From Natranaerovirga pectinivora (GTDB lineage Bacteria; Bacillota; Clostridia; Lachnospirales; DSM-24629): 64,000 bases of DNA. Both the position numbers and the translations under genes were made by a program. The stretch is taken from contig NZ_SMAL01000002.1 of NCBI RefSeq assembly GCF_004342165.1, forward strand, positions 434,001 to 498,000, read 5' to 3'. The notes beneath the pieces were generated by a model, which ran no database searches, was not told the origin of the DNA, and worked only from the letters and a program-made list of their open reading frames with translations. Of this stretch, positions 19,108 through 26,114 are shown piece after piece (position 1 is the stretch's first letter; each line of letters starts with the position of its first letter).

Positions 19108-20385
19108 ATGAAAAATATATTTGAATACGTAGGAAAATACATGACAAAATGGTTAGTAGTAGCAACTCTAGTAGGTATTGGCGGCGGACTCTCTGCAGTT
19201 GCCTTAAAGTACTCTATTGAGTATGTAACTTCTATTGGTAATTACTTTCCATTGTGGTTGGCCCCAATAATTGGAGGTACTCTTGTATCTATTATCTATC
19301 TAAAGGATAAGAATGCGGCAGGTTTTGGTACAGACCTTTACTTAGCAGAAGTTAATGGAAAAAATAAAGTATTAAAATTCCCTACATTGTTTAGCAAACT
19401 AATTGCTACTGCAATAACCATTGGATTTAAGGGCAGTGGTGGAGTAGAAGGACCAATGTTAGTAATGGGCAGTAGTTTAGGTGATGGTGTTTCTAGAATA
19501 CCATTCATTAAAAACTTTTTTAATGATGAAGATAAAAGAAGGTTAGCGATTTGTGGTGCAGCTGGTGCTGTTGGTGCAATATTTAGATCTCCATTAGGTG
19601 GTGGGATTTTTGTTGTAGAAGTATTATATAGAACGACTTTAAATTATGGAGACTTATTTCCTGCAATGCTTTCTTCGACAATCGGTTTTGTAATATACAG
19701 TATGATTTCAACATCCTTGCCTTTGTTTACGATTCCAGATTATTTACCTAATGTCTATAATTTACCACTTTTTGTTTTAGCTGGGATTATGGCTGGGATT
19801 TTTGCTCTAATTTTTATGGCAGTTTTCAAAAGAATTCAAGGTGTTTTTAAAACCTTACCTTATAAGCAAATACATCCTATATTTGGTGGAATCATAACAG
19901 GGTTGATTATTTACTTAGTGCCAAGAGCAGCAGGTGCAGGCAATAGTGTTATTCAAGAGATGATTAATCAAAGCTTTCCTATTTTAATTTTGTTAGCTTT
20001 GTTAGTAGGGAAAATATTAGCAACATCATTTAGTGTAGGATCTGGTGGTAGTGCAGGGTTAGTAATACCGGCACTATTTATAGGGGCCTTAGCAGGAAAT
20101 ACAGTATCCTCACTTATTGGCAATTTAGACCCAGGTTTAGGTTCATCCCTTGTTATTGCAGGGATGGCTGCAAGTTTGGCGGGTATTGCTAATGTACCTA
20201 TTGCAGCATCAATTATGCTAGTAGAAATGGTTGGATTAAAACTTGGGGTACCAGCTACTATAGGTAGTATTATGGGATATGCAATAGCTCATAGCCAAAT
20301 TATTTACGGTGTTACGAGTCCAAGAGAAGGTAGTTTTTTGAATGTAGAAAAGTGGCGTCAATCGGATGTAAATAAAGGACATTAA
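19108..20385 (+). CDS. CLC-family chloride channel/antiporter
   Basis: Membrane protein of 425 aa with the repeated helical CLC core. The region GSGGVEGPMLVMGSS corresponds to the GREGP motif and retains the gating Glu (near residue 116). GAAGAVGAIFRSPLGGGIFVVE and the later SVGSGGSAGLVIPALFIG correspond to the ion-binding loops. There are no C-terminal CBS domains, so it is the short prokaryotic form. The gating Glu favours H+/Cl- exchange, but the first motif departs from GSGIP, so ion preference is uncertain. AAGGAG precedes the ATG. Confidence 0.93.
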   Translation: MKNIFEYVGKYMTKWLVVATLVGIGGGLSAVALKYSIEYVTSIGNYFPLWLAPIIGGTLVSIIYLKDKNAAGFGTDLYLAEVNGKNKVLKFPTLFSKLIATAITIGFKGSGGVEGPMLVMGSSLGDGVSRIPFIKNFFNDEDKRRLAICGAAGAVGAIFRSPLGGGIFVVEVLYRTTLNYGDLFPAMLSSTIGFVIYSMISTSLPLFTIPDYLPNVYNLPLFVLAGIMAGIFALIFMAVFKRIQGVFKTLPYKQIHPIFGGIITGLIIYLVPRAAGAGNSVIQEMINQSFPILILLALLVGKILATSFSVGSGGSAGLVIPALFIGALAGNTVSSLIGNLDPGLGSSLVIAGMAASLAGIANVPIAASIMLVEMVGLKLGVPATIGSIMGYAIAHSQIIYGVTSPREGSFLNVEKWRQSDVNKGH

Positions 20386-20387
20386 AC

Positions 20388-20435
20388 AAAAGGTAGATAT
20401 AAGTACTTATTAAAGTATTTATAATCTACCTTTTA
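20388..20435 (+). terminator. Terminator-like hairpin after CLC gene
   Basis: AAAAGGTAGAT and ATCTACCTTTT flank an AT-rich internal pair. A third copy of AAAAGGTAGAT occurs at about 20487, just after the 40-bp repeat, so a repeat element may have inserted here. Confidence 0.55.
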
Positions 20436-20444
20436 CTATGAAAA

Positions 20445-20484
20445 TGTAAATTGCAAACTTGCTTCCAAGGATTTGGAAATTACA
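20445..20484 (-). repeat. 40-bp palindromic repeat, copy 2 (inverted)
   Basis: Reverse-complement relative of 5109-5148 (36 of 40 identical). It reads TGTAAATTGCAAACTTGC at its left end and GGAAATTACA at its right end. See copy 1. Confidence 0.7.
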
Positions 20485-20557
20485 TTAAAAGGTAGATTAT
20501 CTATGTTCTGAGGAAAAATTCAAGGGGAGGTTAATTGTAAAAAACTTAAATCGTTTC

Positions 20558-20586
20558 TTGACAATTTTTGGCTATTAATCTATGCT
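20558..20586 (+). promoter_or_regulatory. Promoter of comM
   Basis: TTGACA (20558-20563), 17-nt spacer, TATGCT (20581-20586). The -35 is perfect and the -10 imperfect. It lies about 50 nt before the comM start, so the split gene still has its own promoter reading toward the prophage. Confidence 0.6.
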
Positions 20587-20634
20587 AGAATAAAATAGTC
20601 AGACAAGATGTCAAAGAAAGAAGGGAAAAGTAAA

Positions 20635-21486
20635 ATGTTTAGTAAAGTTTTAAGTGGTGCATTATTTGGAATTAATGGTTTTATTGTAAATGTTGAAGTT
20701 GATACAAGTGATGGATTACCAGGTTTTGATCTTGTTGGATTACCAGATTCATCTGTAAAAGAATCCAAAGAACGAGTAAGAACAGCCATAAAAAACTCTG
20801 GATATACTTTTCCAATTAAAAGAATTACAGTTAATTTATCTCCAGCGGATATAAAAAAAGAAGGTCCTTCTTTTGATTTGCCTATTGCTGTGGGTATACT
20901 AAATTGTTTAGAAATTATTAATAAAGGTAGTTTAGATAAAACATTGATTCTAGGAGAGTTAAGTTTAGATGGTAAAATAAATAGGGTAAATGGGATTTTG
21001 CCTATCATATATACAGCACATAAAGAAGGGTATAAAAGATGTATACTTCCTAAAGAAAATGCATTAGAAGCAGCAGTAGTTCAGCAAGTTGATATTATAG
21101 GTGTTGAATCATTAAAGGAAGCCGTTGATTATTTGAATAATGTACAAGAAGTAAAACCTACAAAAGTTAATTTAGATAATATATTTGAAAAAGGAATGGA
21201 TTATAAATTAGATTTTTCTGATATAAAAGGACAACAAAATGTAAGAAGAGCATTAGAGGTAGCAGCAGCGGGCATGCACAATATACTTATTATAGGACCA
21301 CCAGGGTCAGGAAAAACGATGATGGCAAAAAGAATTCCAAGTATATTACCTGATTTAACCTTTGATGAAAGCATTGAAATTACTAAAATATATAGTGTGG
21401 CAGGATTATTAAAAAAAGATCAGTCATTAATAACTACTAGGCCATTTAGATCTCCACATCATACCCTTTCTAAAGAAATGGTGTAA
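20635..21486 (+). pseudogene. comM: ComM/YifB AAA+ helicase, 5' half, disrupted by prophage
   Basis: The N-terminal 276 codons of the Mg-chelatase-like ATPase ComM, the hexameric helicase that drives branch migration during transformation in other bacteria. Visible are the Lon-like N-domain ([19 protein letters not shown]) and the Walker [14 protein letters not shown] near residues 220-232. The frame runs through the 8-bp core at 21463 and ends 16 bases later at a prophage-supplied TAA, so Walker B, sensors and C-terminus are missing. The family normally starts at MxxKV, which supports ATG 20635 over the upstream ATG 20608. The 3' half is at 52688-53398. The truncated 283-aa product should not hydrolyse ATP. 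Confidence 0.95.
21463..21470 (+). other. attL core
   Basis: ACCCTTTC, in the comM codons for His-Thr-Leu-Ser. It is the only identity shared with the other junction at 52688. The flanking host side is CCACATCAT and the phage side is TAAAGAAATGG. For a serine integrase the true crossover is normally 2 bp inside such a short identity. Confidence 0.85.
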
Positions 21487-21555
21487 ATTGGATATAGGTA
21501 GTAAGACCTATAAATGTAGTTTGATTAGATTAATTATAACATACCTTATACACAG

Positions 21556-21592
21556 AAAAAACCTTTATATTGTAGAGATATAAGGGTTTTTT
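21556..21592 (+). terminator. Terminator just inside the prophage left end
   Basis: AAAAACCTTTATAT pairs with ATATAAGGGTTTTTT, followed by T-rich sequence. It would stop transcription entering from the comM promoter. Confidence 0.75.
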
Positions 21593-21914
21593 GTATGTAT
21601 ACGGAAAACAGGTTACTCCCACTCACCTGATTAATTCAACGTGGTAGATGTATTGTGGAGTTGGAAAGGTTGTATGGGATTAAAAATGGGTGAAACCGAA
21701 AATCAGATTTGAATAATTCCAATCTGAAATCTCAAAAGGTGCTTAATGGAGATTATCTCCATCAAGCGAGAATAATTCCTCATTGATAAAGCAATCTGAC
21801 TTATCAAATCAATTAGACATTGATATAAAACATAGCTTGCGAGATAATCTCACAAGCAAAACTCAATATATTTTTGGTAAACAAAGATAATCTTGGTTTA
21901 GCAAAAACAATTAG
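21593..21914. other. Decayed, stop-riddled sequence at prophage left end
   Basis: No continuous gene. Short open stretches in different frames repeat KQSDLSNQLDI-like motifs and GATAATCT words, and resemble the coding sequence that follows at 21915. This looks like degraded, internally repeated remains of one gene. Confidence 0.4.
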
Positions 21915-22346
21915 CAAAAGAATTGGGTTGAGTCAGATAATCTTACTCTAGCAAAACAGTCAGATTTAGCTAATGAATTAGGAATTTCTAAACAACAACT
22001 TCAGGACTACAAAAAACTAACCACACTTATCCCAGAACTTCAACACCTGAGTTTTAGCGAGAAAATGCAGTGGGCTGAGAAGTTGAAGGATGAGTATGGA
22101 AAGATTGCTAAAGAGAACATGAGTAAAGGTGGACAAGGTTTACAAAATTTTGCAAACCTTAATACAAATCATCAAGTGGCAAATGATGTTGGATTTGGAA
22201 ATAAAGAAACATATCGTCAAGCAGAATACATTTACAACAATGCCCCATATTTGCCCCTAGAATCGATTTTTATATCTATCTACATAAATTGTACCTTGTC
22301 ACATTTTAAAGTCCCTAATTCGTATATTTCCAAATATTTACAGTAG
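21915..22346 (+). pseudogene. Remnant of a ParB/phage-type HTH DNA-binding protein
   Basis: Open for about 143 codons but with no start codon before an internal ATG at 22065. It shows an HTH-like segment (SDLANELGISKQQLQDYKK, then LIPELQ) and a later VGFGNKETYRQAEYIYNNAP segment, which resembles the NxVGFGSRxTYxRA... part of ParB-like plasmid/phage proteins. After YNNAP the sequence turns into unrelated AT-rich codons, exactly where the CCCTAGAATC repeat (22255) begins, so the 3' end is lost. Function of the intact ancestor is inferred only. Confidence 0.45.
22255..22272 (+). repeat. CCCTAGAATC direct repeat, copy 1
   Basis: CCCTAGAATCGATTTTTA, matching 16 of 18 positions at 22530-22547. It coincides with the point where the ParB-like remnant loses its reading frame homology. 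Confidence 0.5.
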
Positions 22347-22419
22347 GAAAATCAAGGGTTTACAGCCTCGAATTTATTTTTAGAGAGTGGGTATGTGCTT
22401 TAATGTCGTAAGCTAAAGA

Positions 22420-22598
22420 AACACATAATAAAATTAAACAGCTATAAAAATATATCTACACAACAAAAAAAGCATCCCTAATGGACGCTCTCAAAATAGC
22501 TGTTTATTGCCTTAAATCAACGTATATTACCCTAGAATCAATTTTAAAGGAGTTAGGGTAGGTTTATATACCCTTAGCTTTTAATTTTATTATGTGTT
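22420..22598. repeat. 26-bp inverted repeat with right arm split by about 73 bp
   Basis: Left arm at 22420-22445 (AACACATAATAAAATT, then AAACAGCTAT). Its complement is found in two pieces: ATAGCTGTTTA at 22496-22506 and TTTAATTTTATTATGTGTT at 22580-22598. The segment 22507-22579 lies between them, with TTTA on both sides. The second CCCTAGAATC copy (22530-22547) lies inside this insert. Confidence 0.55.
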
Positions 22599-22599
22599 G

Positions 22600-22824
22600 C
22601 TATTCAAAAAGGGTAAGTTGAGGATCAGGACTAACTTGTATTATGTCATTTGGAGTACAATCTAATGCAAGACAAATCCTTTCTATGAAACCAAATTTAA
22701 CTGACTCAGTTTTATTATTAACTAATTTGTGTAATGTCGGATAAGGGATTTTTGCTTCTAGACTAAGCCATTGTATGTTTTTATTTTGTTTTTCTAATTG
22801 TTCTTTAATTTTTATTTCTATCAT
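22600..22824 (-). CDS. Cro/CI-type HTH regulator (probable prophage repressor)
   Basis: A 74-aa single-domain XRE-like DNA-binding protein. Helix 2-turn-helix 3 corresponds to IQWLSLEAKIPYPTLHKLVN (residues about 18-37). The C-terminal part LALDCTPNDIIQVSP is typical of the clade whose members end just after the HTH fold. It is the only leftward gene of the early region and faces a rightward promoter across shared operator-like repeats, the usual layout of a lysogeny switch. AGGAGTGATATC precedes the ATG. There is no peptidase domain, so induction by RecA cleavage is not evident. Confidence 0.85.
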   Translation of the reverse strand: MIEIKIKEQLEKQNKNIQWLSLEAKIPYPTLHKLVNNKTESVKFGFIERICLALDCTPNDIIQVSPDPQLTLFE

Positions 22825-22854
22825 GATATCACTCCTTTTATATGTGCTATGTGT

Positions 22855-22951
22855 ACATTATAACAGTTTATAATTATTTTTACAATATAATGTTGACATT
22901 ATAATTCCAGTGTGATATTATAACCTTATCATTATAAAATATACATTATAA
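22855..22951. promoter_or_regulatory. Divergent promoters with five operator-like repeats
   Basis: Leftward promoter: TTGTAA (22885-22880), 17 nt, TATAAT (22862-22857). Rightward promoter: TTGACA (22893-22898), 17 nt, TATTAT (22916-22921). ACATTATAA-type words occur at 22855, 22896, 22915 (ATATTATAA), 22929 (TCATTATAA) and 22943. The first overlaps the leftward -10, the second the rightward -35, and the third the rightward -10. The last three are spaced 14 nt apart. They are likely binding sites of the HTH protein encoded at 22600-22824. Confidence 0.7.
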
Positions 22952-22981
22952 AACATAATTATTAAGAATAGAGGTGATATT

Positions 22982-23170
22982 ATATTTAACAATGGCGAAC
23001 CGACTTGGATCAACAATCCAACTTACGAAGGGTTAAAAAAAGAAGTAGTAATAGTAAAGAAAGATTCCAAAAATCAAATGGTATTAGTACGATTAAAAAA
23101 TAAGAGTTTAAATAACTCAAAAAATCTAGGGGGAAAAGAAAATGTTAAATACAATGGTAAAAATGAGTGA
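22982..23170 (+). CDS. Small early prophage protein, probable AUA/AUU start
   Basis: The first rightward frame after the switch promoter. It is open for about 62 codons (FNNGEPTWINNPTYEGLKKE at the start, Lys/Asn-rich end) and overlaps the next gene. There is no ATG, GTG or TTG near its 5' end. GAGGTG at 22971-22976 is followed by ATT (22979) and ATA (22982), the latter at ideal spacing. Alternatively only an internal ATG (23078) is used, or the gene is broken. No family recognised. Confidence 0.45.
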   Translation: MFNNGEPTWINNPTYEGLKKEVVIVKKDSKNQMVLVRLKNKSLNNSKNLGGKENVKYNGKNE

Positions 23171-23402
23171 TGAAATGGCAAGAGAGGAATTTTTACAACA
23201 AGCACAAGACGCTCCACAAATGTACAAAACAGAAAAACAACAAGAATTGTATGCAGACCGGTGGTTCAATTTATACCAAAAATTTGTAGGACAAGATCAG
23301 GATAGAATAGATTTATTTTGGACGGAATATTGGGATAAATACATAAATAAAAGTGTAGGAACTGTTTTGGCAAGATTTGGAAGAGAAGTAATAGGTAATT
23401 AA
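23142..23402 (+). CDS. Hypothetical prophage early protein
   Basis: An 86-aa acidic/aromatic soluble protein with MSDEMAREEFLQQAQDAP near its start and a WFNLYQKFVGQDQDRIDLFW segment. GGGGGAAAAG precedes the ATG. It overlaps the preceding small frame by 29 nt, as expected for one early operon. No family recognised. Confidence 0.65.
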   Translation: MLNTMVKMSDEMAREEFLQQAQDAPQMYKTEKQQELYADRWFNLYQKFVGQDQDRIDLFWTEYWDKYINKSVGTVLARFGREVIGN

Positions 23403-23420
23403 AAAAGTAAAATAGAAGTG

Positions 23421-23449
23421 TTGACAAGAAAATAATTCCATGTTATTAT
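23421..23449 (+). promoter_or_regulatory. Strong consensus promoter upstream of structured RNA
   Basis: TTGACA (23421-23426), 17-nt spacer, TATTAT (23444-23449). The start would fall at about 23455-23456, exactly at the first base of the 12-bp inverted repeat 23455-23466. Confidence 0.75.
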
Positions 23450-23454
23450 TAATA

Positions 23455-23544
23455 AGACTATATTTTTAAACGCAAAAATAGGACAATTTCTGATTGCCGT
23501 CAGAACTGCCTTAGCTTTTCATACCTTTTTTGAAAATATAGTCT
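23455..23544 (+). ncRNA. Structured RNA or 5' leader closed by a 12-bp helix
   Basis: AGACTATATTTT (23455-23466) is perfectly complementary to AAAATATAGTCT (23533-23544). Inside is a TTCTGA/TCAGAA hairpin with a 6-nt loop. No gene fits within it. It may be a stand-alone RNA, or the leader of the small hydrophobic peptide that starts 12 nt later, where the helix would end right before the possible SD. Confidence 0.5.
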
Positions 23545-23555
23545 GTAGAGTTTTT

Positions 23556-23624
23556 ATGTTGTTTTTTACACTATATCTATGTATTTACATAAGTTTTACA
23601 CTTGTAAAAATGTTACAGAAGTAA
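23556..23624 (+). CDS. Possible 22-aa hydrophobic peptide (type I toxin candidate)
   Basis: Short frame MLFFTLYLCIYISFTLVK plus four residues ending in Lys. One hydrophobic helix with a basic C-terminus resembles small membrane toxins of type I systems. A weak SD (GTAGAG) lies about 5 nt before the ATG. Support comes from the layout: a strong promoter and helix-closed leader upstream, and a consensus promoter on the opposite strand just downstream that would make an antisense RNA. On length alone it could be chance. Confidence 0.35.
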   Translation: MLFFTLYLCIYISFTLVKMLQK

Positions 23625-23648
23625 TATTGTGTAACATTTATTACGGTA

Positions 23649-23677
23649 ATAATAGCATATACAACTCTGCGTGTCAA
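23649..23677 (-). promoter_or_regulatory. Leftward consensus promoter, antisense to 23455-23624
   Basis: Minus strand TTGACA (23677-23672), 17 nt, TATTAT (23654-23649). The palindrome TTATTAC-g-GTAATAA (about 23638-23652) overlaps the -10, and ATGTTACA/TGTAACAT repeats lie downstream at about 23609-23638. No leftward gene follows, so the product would be an antisense or regulatory RNA. Confidence 0.6.
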
Positions 23678-23722
23678 CATAAATTTTAATTTTATTATGT
23701 ATTATATGGAGGGAGGGATAAA

Positions 23723-23899
23723 ATGATTACAATTACAAAAGAAGAGGCTAAAAACATAAGTAGTTTACTAGGATTCTTACAAGCTATGGAACAAATAAGA
23801 CTTAATTATTTACTAGAAAACAATGCGACAGAAGAAGACACTGCAACAATTAGGACAAGGCTAAAAGAAGTAGGACAAGTAATGCAAAAATTAAATTAA
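23723..23899 (+). CDS. Hypothetical small prophage protein (58 aa)
   Basis: GGAGGGAGG lies 6 nt before an ATG. The frame MITITKEEAKNISSLLGFLQ and onward is predicted helical and amphipathic. It is the first of a run of three similarly spaced genes (23723, 23919, 24376). No family recognised. Confidence 0.6.
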   Translation: MITITKEEAKNISSLLGFLQAMEQIRLNYLLENNATEEDTATIRTRLKEVGQVMQKLN

Positions 23900-23918
23900 A
23901 TTTAGGGAGGATAAGATT

Positions 23919-24362
23919 ATGAGAAGAACCATGCATATTACATTTAACAACACAAGAGTACACGAATTAGGCTTAGAGGAAATAAAAGTATTAGAGGTAT
24001 TAGAAGAAATGGACGCATTAAACTATGAGGATTATACAATGGAGCATCAAGATAGGATCCTAGAAGAACTTAAATTTTTAACAGATAAACTAGGTGTACA
24101 AAGTAAAAAAAACTTAGCAGACAAGTTTAATTTTAATATGGGTGACAAAGACACACTAGCAGAATATTACAACTTAGATGATGAAGTATTAGAAAATTTC
24201 AATCTTATTGTAGAAACGGTTAGCTTAAAGAATTGTGATTGTTTTTATAAGAACATATTAAAAAGGAAAGATGTACTTAAAACAATAATTGAAACAGAAA
24301 CTGATCCAGGAGAAATAAAAACAAACTATGATGTTGTAAAAGATATCGTTAAATTTAATTAG
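23919..24362 (+). CDS. Hypothetical prophage protein (147 aa)
   Basis: Acidic soluble protein, mostly helical by composition, with LGLEEIKVLEVLEEMDALNY and a KNCDCFYKNILKR segment. GGGAGGATAAG precedes the ATG. It is in an operon with its neighbours (gaps under 25 nt). No family recognised; position suggests an early function. Confidence 0.65.
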   Translation: MRRTMHITFNNTRVHELGLEEIKVLEVLEEMDALNYEDYTMEHQDRILEELKFLTDKLGVQSKKNLADKFNFNMGDKDTLAEYYNLDDEVLENFNLIVETVSLKNCDCFYKNILKRKDVLKTIIETETDPGEIKTNYDVVKDIVKFN

Positions 24363-24375
24363 GGAGGATATTAGA

Positions 24376-24846
24376 ATGGAAAAAAGTATAACAATATTAA
24401 ATAAGAATGGTAACAAAATTGTAATTTTAACAGTACAAGAGTTTAAAGCATTAGTGGATGTAACAAATATTTGGTTTTTCGATGAGAAAAAGGGTTATGA
24501 TTGGGGAGATTACAATTGTGTTGATGAATTATGTAGGGAAATTAGCATAAAAAATCAGATTATTGACATGATAGATGAAGCAGAAGATACAGCTCTAGAT
24601 ATGGGAAAAGAGTCTTATAATAGTGCGTATGATTTAAGGTCATTAAAAAGAAAGTTTGAAGAATTAGCAGACAGCCAAATAGAGGAAATTTGTCAGTTAT
24701 TATTCCAAAAATATAAGTTAGACGATCGAATTAGACCGAGTAAGGTTGAAGATATGTTAGATGTTAAAGAAAGTTGCAATGCTTTATTTCAAGAAGAGTT
24801 AAAACTAAAAGAAATAAATATAGCAGATAGAATAATGAATGAATAA
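24376..24846 (+). CDS. Hypothetical prophage protein (156 aa)
   Basis: Acidic soluble protein starting MEKSITILNKNGNKIVILTV, with Trp-rich WFFDEKKGYDWGDYNC and a long helical C-terminal half. It follows the previous gene after 13 nt with GGGAGGATATTAG as SD. No family recognised. Confidence 0.65.
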   Translation: MEKSITILNKNGNKIVILTVQEFKALVDVTNIWFFDEKKGYDWGDYNCVDELCREISIKNQIIDMIDEAEDTALDMGKESYNSAYDLRSLKRKFEELADSQIEEICQLLFQKYKLDDRIRPSKVEDMLDVKESCNALFQEELKLKEINIADRIMNE

Positions 24847-24923
24847 AATGCAACTGTATTTTAAGAGGAGGGGTTAACGCCCTTCCTACAACTAAAATCA
24901 ATTAAACTAATGGGGGACAGTAA

Positions 24924-25961
24924 ATGAATTATGGAGATTTTTCAACAGAATTAATTGAAAATGATAATCCCGAATTATTAAAAATTGAGAAAGAAATATT
25001 ATACCAAAAACAACAGACGGTAAAATCTATACTTGAAATTGGTAAAAACTTAATAGCAGCTAAACAAATAGTTGAGCATGGTGAATGGACTAAATGGTTA
25101 ACTAATAAAGTAGATTTTTCCGATAGGACTGCACAAAAGTTTATTAAATGTTATAAGGAATTTTCTCAAAAACCGAATTTAATTTCGGATTTGAACCAAA
25201 CTAAAATATTTGCCTTATTAGACATAAAAAAAGAAAAGCGAGAAAATTTTATTGAAAATAATGATGTGAAAAACCTTAAAACGAATCAATTAAAACAGAA
25301 AATTAGAGATTTTAACAAGGGTATTAAAAATATTAACGATGCATTAAATGAAAATGTTGTTGCAGATATGGATTTAGAACAAATAGAGGAAATTGAAAAA
25401 GAAGTTATCGAACAAAAACAAAAACTTGGGCAAGCTGAAAAGGTATTGATAGTTAATAAGTATAAAAAACACTTAGAATATGGCGCGGATTTTACCATTG
25501 AAACTGAAGAAGTGTTAGAAAATTTTGGTCAAGTTTTTGAATTCGACTTAAAATATAACTTCTTTTTAGTAAGAAATAATAAACGAGTTTTGGTTTTCAA
25601 AAATATTAGTTGCGCTAGCATATCTATTTTTTCAATGGAGTCCAATTATTTTGGTGAATATCGATTTAATAAGATGGAACTTGAGCAAGAAATAAAAGAA
25701 GCATTGGTTTTAAAAATCATAGAAATACAAAGAATTTGTGAACAACGGAGAGATGCATTGCGTAAAGATTCAATCAATAAGTGGACTAAAGACCAATTTG
25801 AAGAATTATCAACTCCAAAAGTAACTGAGCAACAACAAGAATTGAAACAAACATTAAAAAAATTTTACAGAACATTAGTTAAAAGCTACCACCCAGATAA
25901 TGGGGGTACGGATGTTGAAATGACAATTTTAAATCAATTAAAAGAACAATGGAACGTGTAA
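24924..25961 (+). CDS. DUF3102 protein with C-terminal J-domain-like segment
   Basis: A 345-aa protein. The N-terminal 100 residues match the DUF3102 pattern (ILEIGKNLIAAKQIVEHGEW, then FSDRTAQKFIKCYKEF), a family found in phage and plasmid DNA-binding proteins. A coiled-coil region spans about 115-155. The last 40 residues (YRTLVKSYHPDNGGTDVEM) have the His-Pro-Asp signature of DnaJ at residues 323-325, with YR/VKSYHPD spacing as in real J-domains. Recruitment of host DnaK to a phage DNA complex is inferred. GGGGGAC precedes the ATG. Confidence 0.75.
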   Translation: MNYGDFSTELIENDNPELLKIEKEILYQKQQTVKSILEIGKNLIAAKQIVEHGEWTKWLTNKVDFSDRTAQKFIKCYKEFSQKPNLISDLNQTKIFALLDIKKEKRENFIENNDVKNLKTNQLKQKIRDFNKGIKNINDALNENVVADMDLEQIEEIEKEVIEQKQKLGQAEKVLIVNKYKKHLEYGADFTIETEEVLENFGQVFEFDLKYNFFLVRNNKRVLVFKNISCASISIFSMESNYFGEYRFNKMELEQEIKEALVLKIIEIQRICEQRRDALRKDSINKWTKDQFEELSTPKVTEQQQELKQTLKKFYRTLVKSYHPDNGGTDVEMTILNQLKEQWNV

Positions 25962-26114
25962 GGGGCAAAGTTGGAAACTATCACAACAAATAAACATATT
26001 CTATATATAGAACAAAATAATTAATTAAACATGTTTAAAGATACTGAGCTTAATCTCAAGCCCAGCTATACTTAGAAAAAATAAAAAATCAAACTAATGG
26101 AGGGTGTATAAATT

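Noticed and set aside
20608-20634. Upstream comM start at ATG 20608
   Set aside because: The family begins at the MxxKV position (ATG 20635); the nine extra residues are not conserved and GAAGGG precedes the second ATG.
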